A stretch of 64,000 bases of DNA from Sorghum bicolor (GCF_000003195.3 NC_012874.2:3751001-3815000); one strand, 5' to 3'. Numbered from the stretch's first letter, positions 12,067 to 22,284 are shown. Notes: generated by a model from the letters alone, not told the origin. Numbers and translations: made by a program.

Positions 12067-14497
12067 TGTCGACGAAAGCTAGTCGGCAGTCTACCTTGGG
12101 GTATACCCACGGTAGTAGTTTATCGGTAGACGGTGCGCAAACTACGAACTCGATGGTGACGCAAGACACGGACAAGCTTTTTATCCAGGTTCGGCCGCCG
12201 AGTTGGCGTAATACCTACGTCCTGCGTCTGGTTGTATTGGATTGTGTTGAGAGATAATCTGTCCTAGGGGGGTCCCTTGCCCCTCCTTATATAGTCTGGA
12301 GGGCAGGTGAAAGCCCTAGTTTGGTTTTGGATAATTGATGAAACCCTAGTACTAACCTCTATACTAAGTGTGTGTAGACTTAATGAGGTTGGTACATGCC
12401 AAGTGATGGAGCAAGAGATGATCATGGTGATGATGGTGATGACCACAAGATGATCAAGTGCTCAACTTGGAAAAGAAGAAAGAGAAAAACAAAACCCTAT
12501 GGAGATCAAGGCAAAGGTATTGCTTAGGGTTTTGGTTTTGGTGATCAAGACACCATAGAGGGTGTGATCACATTTAGGATAGATAGCCGTACTATAAAGA
12601 GGGGAATTCTTTGGCTAAGCGGTTATCAAGTGCCACTAGGTGTCATTGTTCATGTGCATGCATTTAGAACCTAGTAAGCTAACTTAACTCCTTCGAAGAA
12701 AATGATTATGAGAATGCTAACACACGTGCACAAGTTGGTTTACACTTTGTGGTGTTGGCACACTTTGAGAAGGAGGTGGAGTTTGAAAGGTAGAAAGAGG
12801 ATGGGTTCCTCTCTCCCTCCCGCCGAGCTTGCGAGGCGGGATTCGGCGCTTTTCGAGAAAATGAAGTGCATATTTTCTATTGCGCCAGTGGGAAATTTGG
12901 AGAAGTCGCGGGAGTGTTTCTCGCTGAGAAAACACTCACCGGACGCTGGCTTCTGGAGCACCGGACGCTGCGTCTGAGCGTCCGGTGCAGACAGTGCCTG
13001 GCCCAGCTAGGGTAAGGCACCGGACGATAGGCACCGGACGCTGGCTTGAGCGTCCGGTGGTTAGCGTCCGGTGTGCGGGCGTTTTGCGACCCTCTCTGCG
13101 CATGGGTCCGGTGAGCACCGGACGCTAAGGGTGCGTCCGGTGACTTGCGTCCGGTGACCCTGCAAGTTTGCGAAGCTCTCTGCGCATGAGTCCGGTGTGC
13201 ACCGGACTGTCCGGTGCTCACTTGCTCAGCGTCCGGTGCACTGCAGGTGACCGTTAGATTCTGACACGAGCGTGACACGTGGCTGACGTTGGAGCACCGG
13301 ACGCTGGTGTTGAGCGTCCGGTGCCCCTTTAAGAGCGTCCGGTGACCCCGTATTTCGCCCAATGAAAGAGCCAACGGCTCTATTTGCTTGAGGGGTTATA
13401 AATACGTGTTTGGCCGGCTTGGGGCTCATACTCCTGGCATTCTAACATACTTGACATCCTTGTGAGCCTAAGCAAACACCTCCCACTCATCTCCTTCATA
13501 GATTATACATCTTTGTCAGATCGGGAGTGATTCCAAGTGCATTTGCTTGAGTGATTGCATCTAGTGGCACTTGGGGATTGTTCTAGCTGCGGTTTTCTTG
13601 TTACTCTTGGTGGTTGCCGCCACCTAGACGGTTTGGAGCAGCGGAGGAGGATTGGCACGAGTTGGTGATTGTTCGTGGCCATCTCCCGGTGATTGTGAGG
13701 GGTCTTGTACCTTCCCCGGCGGAGAGCCGAAAGGTAACTCTAGTGGATTGCTCGTGTCATTGAGTTACCTCACTTGTGGGTAGGTTCTTGTGGTGTCCTA
13801 GTGAGGACGAGGTTCGTGCTACACCTCTTAGCCACCGAACCACCAAGTGTTGGTCGACACAACGGGGACGTAGCGTGCCGGCAAGCACGTGAACCTCGGG
13901 AGAAAAATTCTTTGTCTTCATTGTGTTTATTCATTGGATTTCTCCCGGTGATTGGACTTCATATTATTGATTGGTTCATCCCCTCTACGCGGCTGTATAA
14001 AGTTCAAACCATCTCTTTTACATTCCCGCAAACTAGAGTAGCTTACTTACTTGTGTAGAAACTATAGGTAGCTTTCTAGTGTAAAGTAGTGACATAGCTC
14101 TTGTGTGCCTAGTGATTGTATCAACTAGAATTGTTGGATAGGTGGCTTGCAAACACCCCATTAGGGCTAGAGCAAAAAGCTTCGCTTTGTTATTTACTAA
14201 CCTCTTGCTCTAGTGAGTTTGTAGATTTTTAAATAGGCTATTCACCCCCCCTCTAGCCATATTAGGACCTTTCAGCAGGGTTACAGATCTGGAAACTAAT
14301 CCTAGTCGGTTACAATTGCCATGGATAATTCGATATCAATTCCTATTCTAACCGACTAGAATCCTGCTTGATCTCCACATCTTGTTTCCTTGCGCAAAAC
14401 TCCAAGCTGTAGGATCAAGCCTTGAACTCGTCTCGTAATGGGCCAAGCCTCCTGGCCCAAGTCTAGCCGTAAGGGTATAGGGGTTTATACCCCCACA
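12067..14497 (-). repeat. left LTR, interrupted by a solo LTR
   Basis: Bases 12067-12307 plus 14280-14497 make 459 bp, matching the right LTR with only about four differences by eye. The missing stretch is exactly the 12308-14274 insertion plus one copy of its 5-bp duplication. Confidence 0.92.
12308..14274 (+). mobile_element. solo LTR (1967 bp), TSD GCAGG
   Basis: It starts TGAAAG and ends CTTTCA. GCAGG lies at 12303-12307 and 14275-14279. The uninterrupted target is visible in the sister LTR at 16704-16710, so the insertion is proven within the window. The interior has an array of CACCGGACGC/GCGTCCGGTG motifs (12936-13350), then a CCAAT-like and a TATAAATA box (13398-13405), and a downstream pyrimidine- and purine-mixed leader. 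The copy at 34211 is its sister. Confidence 0.95.
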
Positions 14498-15069
14498 GCT
14501 AGTCCCCAAGCACCATGTATTGTGATGTAACACGCCGTCTTGAGCTTCTTCGATCAGTGAGGCTTGACGTCTTCAGGAAAGTTGCCCGAACAGTTGCAAC
14601 GGTATTTTGACCAACTCAAAAGACAGTTGATCAACATTGAGATCGAAGAAGCAGGTTGTTCGAAGAATGCATGGTGCTCTAAATTAAAAAAGATTTCTTT
14701 CCTGGTGAAGTGTGCCCACTTTACTTTTTTGTAAGGTATTATTCTCAAAAAAGCAAGCATATTCACCGCAAGGTGAAGTGTGCCCACTTAGTCCCCGAGC
14801 CTGGTAGTAGGTGACGTAGGCACGTGGTGCCAGGGTTAAAAGAAAAGTCCTCAAAGAAATTCTGTAACTGAGATGCATCGCCAGATGCATCGTACCGATG
14901 TAGTCCCCGAGCTTGCTGGAAGGCGAAGTATGAGCCTTGTAGCAAGGTCTAAAAAATTAAAAGTACCAGTCCGTCTGCAGTTGAATAGACTAATCGACCA
15001 GTCCCCGGGTGTACAAAAGTATGACAACCAGACCCCAAGCACCAAGCGCACTCCTTAGAATTCTGAGTT

Positions 15070-15612
15070 GCTATATTGGGCGACCAGTCCCCAGGCATCG
15101 AGCGTTCAGTGGTCGCCGGAATTTTCGAAGTTCCGGGCTGATAGACTGGGCGACCAGTCCCCGAGCATCAAGTGCTCGGTGGTCGGTGCAGTCCTTCACA
15201 TCCGAGTTAATAGACTGGGCGACCAGTCCCCGAGCATCAAGTGCTCGGTGGTCGGTGCAGTCCCCGAATTCTCAAATTGGTGGGCTGGTCGATCAGTCCC
15301 CGAGCGTATAGTGCTCGGTGGTCGGTGCAGTCCCCAAGTTCTTAAATTGGTGAGCTGGTCGACCAGTCCCCGAGCGTAGAGTACTCGGTGGTCGGCACAG
15401 TCCCCGAGCACGGCGTAGGGACCGGTGGACAAGTCCCCGAGCGTGGTTGGGAACGTAAACGTGCTCGGTGGTCGGCACAGTCTTCGAGCACAGCATAGAG
15501 AGTAGTCGACAAGTCCCCGAGCGTGGTTGGGAACGTAAACGTGCTCGGTGGTCGGAGCAGTCCCCGGGCACAGCGTAGGGAATAGTCGACGAGTCCCCGA
15601 GCGTAGCTTGTC
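15070..15612. repeat. tandem array in the LTR element interior
   Basis: About eight units share GACCAGTCCCCGAGC and GTGCTCGGTGGTCGG. Successive 'ga(c/t)(c/a)agtcccc' marks fall at about 15082, 15152, 15221, 15291, 15361, 15428, 15508 and 15588, so the unit is near 70 bp for the first part and near 80 bp for the last three. Isolated 'agtccccgagc' copies at 14788 and 14901 suggest it once extended further. Confidence 0.82.
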
Positions 15613-16467
15613 GACTGGGCCAAACCCCTGAAAAATAAATATAAAGAATAGGTAGTACATGATGTATAAATAAACTTTAGATAAAAATCAGTACTGAGAT
15701 AAGTTTTAGATTTTTTGTTATAAAATTAGCACAAGTAGTTAATTCATCCTAGAGCTTGTACCAGCTCTGGTCTAGCCAACAATCAGCATGAGGTGCGGAA
15801 CCTAGACACGCGTGGGATTGCCAGCCTCGCCAGAGAGCTACTGCCGACCACCCGGAACGCAGAGGGCGGATCTCGTGCACGTGTAGGGAGGAGTCGGAGA
15901 CAGTACCGGCTCTGGAAAGCTCGTGTAGGAGAAAAAACTAGTGTGGCTAAACAAAAAGTTTTTTTTGAAGGATAATAAAAAATATTATGCCAAAAATAAA
16001 TAAGATATTAGAAGTGTACTTATCTTTGGATGAAAGTCTAGTCGGTGACGACAAAATTGTCTGGCCCTCGAGCTTTTCGACTTGTCATGACGGTGGTCGT
16101 TGTTGTCGTAGCGTCGTTCTTCGCGGCGATTATTATTGCGACTGGTGGTCAGAGCAAGTAGGCTAAACAATTTGGTCGATGGCCCGAGCAGGTCGGTGTT
16201 GTCGATCTGCCTCCCTTTGTAGCAGGGAAGCGGGTGACGCGTTGTCGGCGTGGTCGGAGACGTTGCTGGAGTAGTCGGAGTAGTAGCCGACGTCGATGAA
16301 GAAGTGGTTGGCGCACATCGGATCTACACCTCCTCCGTGGTCATGGCGGTGAAGTTGTTGAAGCTGACGGTGAACGTGAAGTCGCCCGCCATGGCCGCGA
16401 AGTCGGGGATGATGGCCATCTTGTTCGTCGGGAGAGCTGTACGCACACCCCCTACCTGGCGCGCCAC

Positions 16468-16927
16468 TGTCGACGAAAGCTAGTCGGCAGTCTACCTTGG
16501 GGTATACCCACGGTAGTAGTTTATCGATAGACGGTGCGCAAACTACGAACTCGATGGTGACGCAAGACACGGACAAGCTTTTTATCCAGGTTCGGCCGCC
16601 GAGTTGGCGTAATACCTACGTCCTGCGTCTGGTTGTATTGGATTGTGTTGAGAGATAATCTGTCCTAGGGGGGGTCCCTTGCCCCTCCTTATATAGTCTG
16701 GAGGGCAGGGTTACAGATCTGGAAACTAATCCTAGTCGGTTACAATTGCCATGGATAATTCGATATCAATTCCTATTCTAACCGACTAGAATCCTGCTTG
16801 ATCTGCACATCTTGTTTCCTTGCGCAAAACTCCAAGCTGTCGGATCAAGCCTTGAACTCGTCTCGTAATGGGCCAAGCCTCCTGGCCCAAGTCTAGCCGT
16901 AAGGGTATAGGGGTTTATACCCCCACA
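16468..16927 (-). repeat. right LTR (460 bp)
   Basis: Uninterrupted LTR of the 12067-16927 element; it preserves the empty target site of the solo LTR at 12308. On the element's own strand this is the 5' LTR. Confidence 0.92.
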
Positions 16928-17574
16928 CAGTCTGGGTGCAACGCCTCCCAGTCCATGGAGACTAGCGCACGATCCAGCCTCACCAGGGTGGGCGACCGAC
17001 GCTCGTTGCTCCAAGTGTAGCGCCTGCCGTGGAGGTGGATGTCCAGCAGCTCTAGGTTGGCCACTGTTTGGCGGAAGCGACTCATGTTGCGTCTGTTGAT
17101 ATTTGCGTTGTTTTTGTCCGCTTCATCGAGGATGAGATTAAAATCTCCTATGACAGCCCAAGGGCCGGAGCATGCGTCCCTGACGGCCGAAAGCTCTTCC
17201 AGAAACAGAAGCTTTTTATTGTCCTCTTGTGGCCCGTAAACGGATGTGAGCCACCAAGGAGGTTGGTCACCAGCGTGCACCCGCACGGTGACCGTGAAGC
17301 AGCCGATGAGGACGTCATCCAGCCGAACGTCAGGCTGTTGGGCGGCCACGATGATGCCCCCGCAGGTGCCCATTGCAGGGAGGTACGCGTAGTCAACAAA
17401 ATTCATTTCCAGCATCGCAGCCACAAGCAGTTGAGGTACATATTGCAGTTTTGTTTCAAGAATACAGACAACGTGCGGACGCTCAGATTGGACCAATGTA
17501 CGCACAGCATCGCGGCGTGCCCTGCCGTTCAGTCCTCGAGCGTTCCAGCAAAGGATAGAAGTGTTATACATCAA
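16928..17574 (-). pseudogene. LINE ORF2: endonuclease domain
   Basis: An apurinic/apyrimidinic-type endonuclease of the exonuclease/endonuclease/phosphatase fold, the N-terminal part of ORF2. Motifs in order: SILCWNARGLNG, ILETKLQ with the catalytic Glu, TSVYGPQED, VIGDFNLILDEADK and RRYTWSNE...LDRAL. The frame is cut after His-Pro-Asp-Cys by the LTR element at 16927. Its continuation (His-Leu-Gln...SDHSPLLL) resumes at 12061 in the same frame once one CAGTC copy is removed. The start Met at 17574 is preceded by the ORF1 remnant. Confidence 0.92.
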
Positions 17575-17608
17575 AAATTACAACTGAGCCGCGTGCAGCC
17601 CACGGCGC

Positions 17609-17812
17609 TCAAACGCGCAAGCCACGGCGCCGCATGCTCCGCGTCTGCAGATTGGCTCCGGCGAACAGCTCACGCATCGCCTTCGTGTGCGAGTCCCTAT
17701 CTTCCGCGCTTCCTGAGAAGAGGTCCTCCATGCTGTGACTTGCCTCCCCCAGTGTGCCTCCCTGCACGAAGCCGAGCCGCTGCATGACAAGGAACTCTCC
17801 CGGTTTGGCCAC
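17609..17812 (-). pseudogene. possible LINE ORF1 C-terminal remnant
   Basis: A short minus-strand frame just upstream of ORF2, with no nucleic-acid-binding zinc knuckle left. Its position and end, about 35 bp before the ORF2 start, fit the end of a plant LINE ORF1. The rest is missing, consistent with 5' truncation. No motif proves this. Confidence 0.4.
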
Positions 17813-18263
17813 CAGGATCTGGGATCTTGGACAGCGGCTGAGCGGCTATCCTTCTGCTGCGCAGCGGCAGCTTCTCCGAGGAGTCGAAGATTTTGGTGGG
17901 CAGCAGAGGCGTCGCTGATTTCAATGGATAGATAATTTCTATAGAATATTTTTTTATGCAATCACATTCATTCTCTCTCCAATCTCAGCCAATCATATCA
18001 CTCTATATCTTAGATTTCGTGTAGACATGGTTTCTAACTTAGACCCAGTTTCTATAATTTTTACTCTCTTCAATAACTCTCTTGCCACAATCTCAGCTAA
18101 TCATATCACTCCATATCTTAGATTTCGTGTAGACATGGTTTTATAATTTTTACTCTCTCTTCAATAACTCCTTTGCCACATCAGCAAAATGTTTAAGTAG
18201 CCCTACAATTAATATCTATACAAACCACAATAATTTCTACATTGGGAGTTGGGAGTGCCCTAA

Positions 18264-18816
18264 GTAAAGTTGAGAGATCAACTGAGAACCTCTTGTTGCA
18301 CTAGAATGAGACATTACTCTTGGGAGAGACATTATATATATTAATTAATACTGTCTTAATCTTGCTTGCTTGCTGGTAGTATAAAAATCCTAAAGAAAGA
18401 ATTGTTATACATTATACATGACTTCACCTCTGATCGATGCTACATCATCGAGAAAGAAATATCAAATACTGCTAGCTAGCACTCTGTTTAATTTCTTCAG
18501 TTACATATTGCAGCAAAAAGAATACTAAGCAAAAAAACAGAAAACATTTCCTCGAAACCTGAAATCCTTGCTTTGGGGCGCTTCTGAACCTGAACCTGTC
18601 ACCAAAATGCATTTGCATGCAAAGCCTTCTTCCTGCCTCTACCTAGTAGTTGTAGTAGAGCAAATAAACCAATGGATTCAAAGAAGAGATCACGAAGCTG
18701 TTTAGCAGTTCGCCGCCGAGAAGAAAAACCAATGGAGTCACCACCTTCACCAATGCCGTTGTGCATGATGCCCTCCCTGTCATTTCAATGCCTGGCCTGC
18801 TCTGCTGGCCGCCTGC
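18264..18816. other. intergenic DNA and bZIP 3' flank
   Basis: AT-rich sequence up to about 18600; the stretch 18600-18816 directly after the bZIP stop (minus strand) is probably its 3' UTR. I see no other feature. Confidence 0.5.
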
Positions 18817-21100
18817 CTACCACTGCTCGCCGCCGGGGCGGGCGGTGGCGGCGTGCATGTGCTTGAGCTTGGTGAGCTCCTTCCTCCGCTTCCTGGCCTC
18901 CGCCGCCGTGGCCGCCTTGTCCCTGTCGCTGAGCGCGCCGCCACCGCCGCCGCCGGGCCCCGCGGGGAAGATGCTGACGGGCGCGCTCATCCGCTTGTCG
19001 ACGACGTCGAGGCCGAGCGTGAGCGAGCAAGGGTCGTCGTCCGTGTCCTCCTCGGCTGTCGCGCCGCCACCAGCCGGGCTGCCCCCGCTGCCCACGGGCT
19101 CAGCCGCGGCGCCGCGCGGGTCCTGGAACGCCGCCGCCTGCTGCGGCGGCTGCGGCTGCGCGTACGCGGACGACGGCGACCCGCGCGGGTCCGCCTGCAC
19201 GACCGGGTAGTACCACGCGCAGGGCTGCAGGCAGAGCGGCGGCGGGCTGCCACGGTGCTCGTACCCGGCGGCGGTTGCGCCCGGCGGCCAGGAGCCCCAG
19301 ACGTAGGGCACCGGCACCACCGGCGCCGGCGCCGCCGCGGTGTACAGGAACCCCGGCCGCGGCGGCGTCGCTGGCGGGGACGCCGTGGACGCCACCGCCG
19401 CCATGGATTCCGCCTGCTGCTGCTGCTGCGCCGGCATCGCCGCGGTCACCGCGGCCGCCGCCTTCTTGGCCGTCCTCGTCGCCACCTGCGCGCACAGAAT
19501 TGAATGAGCACACGTCCGTCCGTCTCTGCGTGATGACGCCAAGACCAGGAGTAACTCCGCCGAGAAGACGACGGAATCCGCCGACGTGGTCACGCACGCA
19601 CGTTCGCGACCGAACGACGAGACACGACCACCAGGAGTAGCTAGAGAACCGAACCGACCGGAAGAAATGGGCAACGTGCGCCTAGCTAGGTTCAGGCTGA
19701 TCCCAATCCCATCCCATGCAGCCATCGTCGGCCATTGCAGTTGCACCGAGCAAGCCGGCCGGCATTATTATCCAAAGAAGGAACCTTTGGCGTCATTATC
19801 CAATCCAAAGGAGGACGACGACGTTTCTGTCGGCGTGGCACGCGTACAATTCGACCGACTAGCAGCAGGAGCTAGGTGTACGGCATGAGTAGTGTTCGAA
19901 GTGGGCAGAGTGCAGGTCATGGTCACGCATGCATGTGTGTGTCGTCGTTTGAAGGGAACAAGTGGAGGCTGCCTTGGAACGTCCTAGATTCCTGTCTGCC
20001 GGCCTAACAATGGCAACATCATTATTGGATAACACTCGTACTATAATCTAATCAGAGGTGATGCTACGTCATCTGTCTGAGTCAAGTACAGGATTACAAT
20101 AATTAATTAACGAAAGGGGAGGGAACGCGAAAGCGATGGTGTGGTGGTGATGTGCCTGTTCTTTGAGCTGCTTGTTGGCCTCCTTGAGCGACAGGTACTC
20201 CTGCATCACCATGTCCTTCTCCTGCACCACCAACAGGTGTGTCCATGACGTCGTCAGCTCGCATCACTGATCAGTAGGAAATAAAAAAACTCAAAAAGAG
20301 TGTGAAGATCGACGACGACGTCGTCGTAGCAGACAGACGTCGACGACGAGCGAGGTGCAGGTTGAGGAGTCAGGACCTTCTTCATGTTCTCGTTCTGCGA
20401 CGACAGGTCGGCGACTTTCCTGGCGAGCTCGTCCCGGATGGCCTGGCGGCGGAGGATGGTCTGGCGAGCGGACTCCCGGTTGGCCAGCACGCGCCGCAGC
20501 CGCTTGGCCTCCTTCTCGGCCTGTTTCATCATGTCCATGTCGCACACGGCGAGCACGCTGGTGAAGACGGGTCACCGGAATCGCGAGCGCGGAGCACGAG
20601 TAGGTTACCTCGGTGAGCGCGTGCCGGGGCCGTGGCCCGTACCCAGTCGCAGTCGCCGTCGCCGGCGCCGGCTGCTGCTGCTGATGGTACGCCGCCTGCT
20701 GGTGGTGCGGGTGCTGCCCGCCGCCGCCGGCGCTGGAGCTGCTGGAGCACGGGGACGCCTGGATGCCCACCTTCCCTAGCTCCAGGCTTAGCCGCGTGCT
20801 CGCCAGCTCCTCCTCGTCGTCCTATAGTCGTCGACGATCATCAAGAAATTAATTGATATAAAATCAAATCAGCGCAGCGATGGCGGTTGTAAACATGTAA
20901 TCATTCACCTGAGTGGGATTAGCGGGACCGGGAGGAGGAGGCGCGCGTCGCACCGGCGGCGGCGGCGGCTGCTGCTGCTGCTCGCCGGCCGGGCCGACTC
21001 CGGCCATGTCAGCGAGCGCCATGGCGGCGTCGAGCTCGACGTCGACGTCGACTGTGACGCCCCGGCGGCATTGCCGCTGCCCGTCGCTATCGTCAGACAT
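18817..21100 (-). CDS. bZIP transcription factor with atypical basic region
   Basis: Five minus-strand exons, all phase 0: 21100-20909, 20821-20609, 20520-20377, 20221-20156 and 19485-18817, giving 427 residues. Introns 1-3 are GT-AG; intron 4 (20155-19486) begins GC. Exon 1 is acidic and Pro/Gln-rich; exon 2 has a TRLSLELGKVGIQASP motif; exon 3 encodes the basic region (RLRRVLANRESARQTILRR) and first heptad; exon 4 continues the zipper (heptad residues L-L-M-V-L-L). Exon 5 is a long Pro/Ala/Gln-rich tail with DPCSLTLGLDV and a final RKRRKELTKLKHMHA. In the N-x7-R/K-x9-L signature the Arg/Lys is replaced by Ile. bZIP factors bind DNA as nuclear dimers; the Ile probably alters site choice. The start is the first Met after the TATA-like box. 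Exon joints are my reading from frame, splice sites and family pattern. Confidence 0.85.
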
Positions 21101-22284
21101 GTCGTCGATCGGGAGTGGTGGTAGGAGCCGGATGCTAGATGCCGGAGCCTCGCATGGGTGGAGAAACAAATAGCAGGCGAGAGAGGTGCGGGAGAAGAGG
21201 AAGAGGAAGAGGAAGAGAAGATCGAAGAGGGTTCGACAGACTTGGACTCCGACTTCGAGACGAGCTCTTCGACGGCGGCGGTGGCAGCCAAAGCGAGCAG
21301 GAGTAGGCCCCTCCCCGACCGGATTAAATAAATATCTCGCCCGGCCGCCTCGCCGCCTCGCTCGCGGGGCAAGGCGGCCAGCCCGGGAGCGCCCGGTGGA
21401 GCCCCGTCTCGCCCGTCCCCGGCCGCCACGTGTCGGCACGGCTCGCGCCGCCCGGACTTGGCCTCCACGCATCAGGCGCTCGGTGGACACGCGGAGGCCG
21501 GACGCCCCGGTACCAGCATGCAGACTGCGGGAGTGGGGAGAGAAGCGGGCTGCGGGCGGGGCTCGTGGCCCGAGGCGGCGGGGACAAAGAGGGGGCCCCG
21601 CGTGTCAGCGGCGGCTTCGCTATCTGGACCCACCCCCGACGAGGTGACCCTCGCGGCGGCACACGTGGGCTGGCTTCGGAGGGATGGGACGCCTAGTCAG
21701 GGTGTGGGCGGTTTCGGGTTTTAGGGTTGGAGAGGAGGAACTTGGGCCCGCATGTCAGAGCTCGCCTCACGACGTGCCGCGACACCGCGCCGGCCGGGTG
21801 GCCGCCGATGGGCGCCGCCACGCCGGAAGCGTCAGGAAGGCTGGATGAATTTTGAATTTGACTATTTTTATTTATACTATTTAATAATAATTATTATTAT
21901 TATTCTCTAATTACAAAATAAATAATTAAAAAGGTTCTCGTAAATTACGGGTAGTGTATAATGAATTATTTTTTATTTATATTTAATACTCACTATGGTT
22001 TTGTTTAATTGCAAAAATTTTTCCAAAATATATATTATAATATTTTCGTTTTTATTTTGACAAAATTTATTTAATTATGGACTAACTAAGCTTATAAAAT
22101 TTATCTCGTAGATTACAGATAAATTTTGTAATTAGCTATTTATTTTATATATATATTAATGCTCAATACATATGCCGCAAAATTGGATGTGACGAAAAAT
22201 CTAAAAAATTTAGCAAAATTTTTTAAAGTTTTTTAATTTAAAAAATTTTGTAAAATAGTAATAGTAGCACTTTAAAAAAATTTA
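21101..22284. other. bZIP leader/promoter GC island, then AT-rich DNA
   Basis: 21101-21835 is strongly GC-rich and includes the bZIP 5' leader. Long open frames here run on both strands and reflect composition rather than genes. From 21840 to 22284 the sequence switches to AT-rich DNA containing pieces of the 'GCCTTGTTTAGTT' repeat family. Confidence 0.55.
21324..21335 (-). promoter_or_regulatory. TATA-like box of the bZIP gene
   Basis: ATATTTATTTAA on the minus strand, an isolated AT island in GC-rich DNA, about 225 bp upstream of the start codon at 21100. Confidence 0.5.

Larger units (their letters stand above)
12067..16927 (-). mobile_element. non-autonomous LTR retrotransposon, TSD CAGTC
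   Basis: Two near-identical LTRs of about 460 bp (12067-14497, itself interrupted, and 16468-16927) enclose a 1970-bp internal region. The element is flanked by CAGTC (12062-12066, 16928-16932). On the minus strand it starts TGTGGGGGTA and ends GTCGACA. The putative primer-binding site on that strand follows the LTR directly (TGGCGCGCCAGGTAGGGGG at about 16448-16466), which sets the orientation. The internal region has no gag or pol, only a short frame (16294-16420) and a tandem array (15070-15612). It must have been mobilised by proteins of another element. Confidence 0.9.
7814..17917 (-). mobile_element. L1-type LINE, interrupted by two LTR insertions
   Basis: A minus-strand non-LTR retrotransposon with a 3' A run (T run 7814-7821 on the plus strand), a 3' UTR, ORF2 with endonuclease and reverse transcriptase, and a short ORF1 remnant near the right end; it is probably 5'-truncated near 17917. 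Without the insertions it is about 4 kb. Insertions at 8093-9291 and 12067-16927 each carry perfect 5-bp target duplications, and removing them restores reading across both junctions. A nonsense codon at 10426-10428 makes it inactive. I could not find the LINE's own target-site duplication. Confidence 0.9.
7700..18260. mobile_element. Tourist-like MITE split by a LINE
   Basis: Left fragment 7700-7813, right fragment about 17918-18260, together near 460 bp. The outer ends are imperfect inverted repeats (GAGCACTACCAA and TTGGGAGTGCCC) flanked by TAA (7697-7699 and 18261-18263). A related uninterrupted sequence at about 58565-58880 carries both halves in order (the 'agaaactatatat...tattaattt' block, then 'caatggatag', 'caatcacattcattctct', 'gtgtagacat'). 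This supports the view that the two fragments were once one element. Confidence 0.65.

Noticed and set aside
12936..13350. CRISPR-like array of repeated 10-mers
   Set aside because: Repeats are in both orientations, irregularly spaced and inside an LTR of a plant retroelement; there are no cas genes and the host is a eukaryote.
15070..15612. Tandem 70-80 bp units as a possible CRISPR or satellite
   Set aside because: The units are contiguous diverged copies without unique spacers and lie wholly inside the LTR element interior.
16163..16576. 137-codon minus frame across the right LTR and interior
   Set aside because: It crosses the LTR boundary and primer-binding site; no retroviral domain is present.
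18761..19640. Plus-strand frames overlapping the bZIP last exon
   Set aside because: They are shadows of the GC-rich bZIP exon, low-complexity Arg/Pro-rich, with no domain.
20521..20608. Exon of the bZIP gene starting at Met-Leu-Ala-Val-Cys near 20556
   Set aside because: Reading it as exon would need an intron of about 50 bp; the AAACAG acceptor at 20521 gives an 88-bp intron and the expected 'LTE-AEKEAKR' join.
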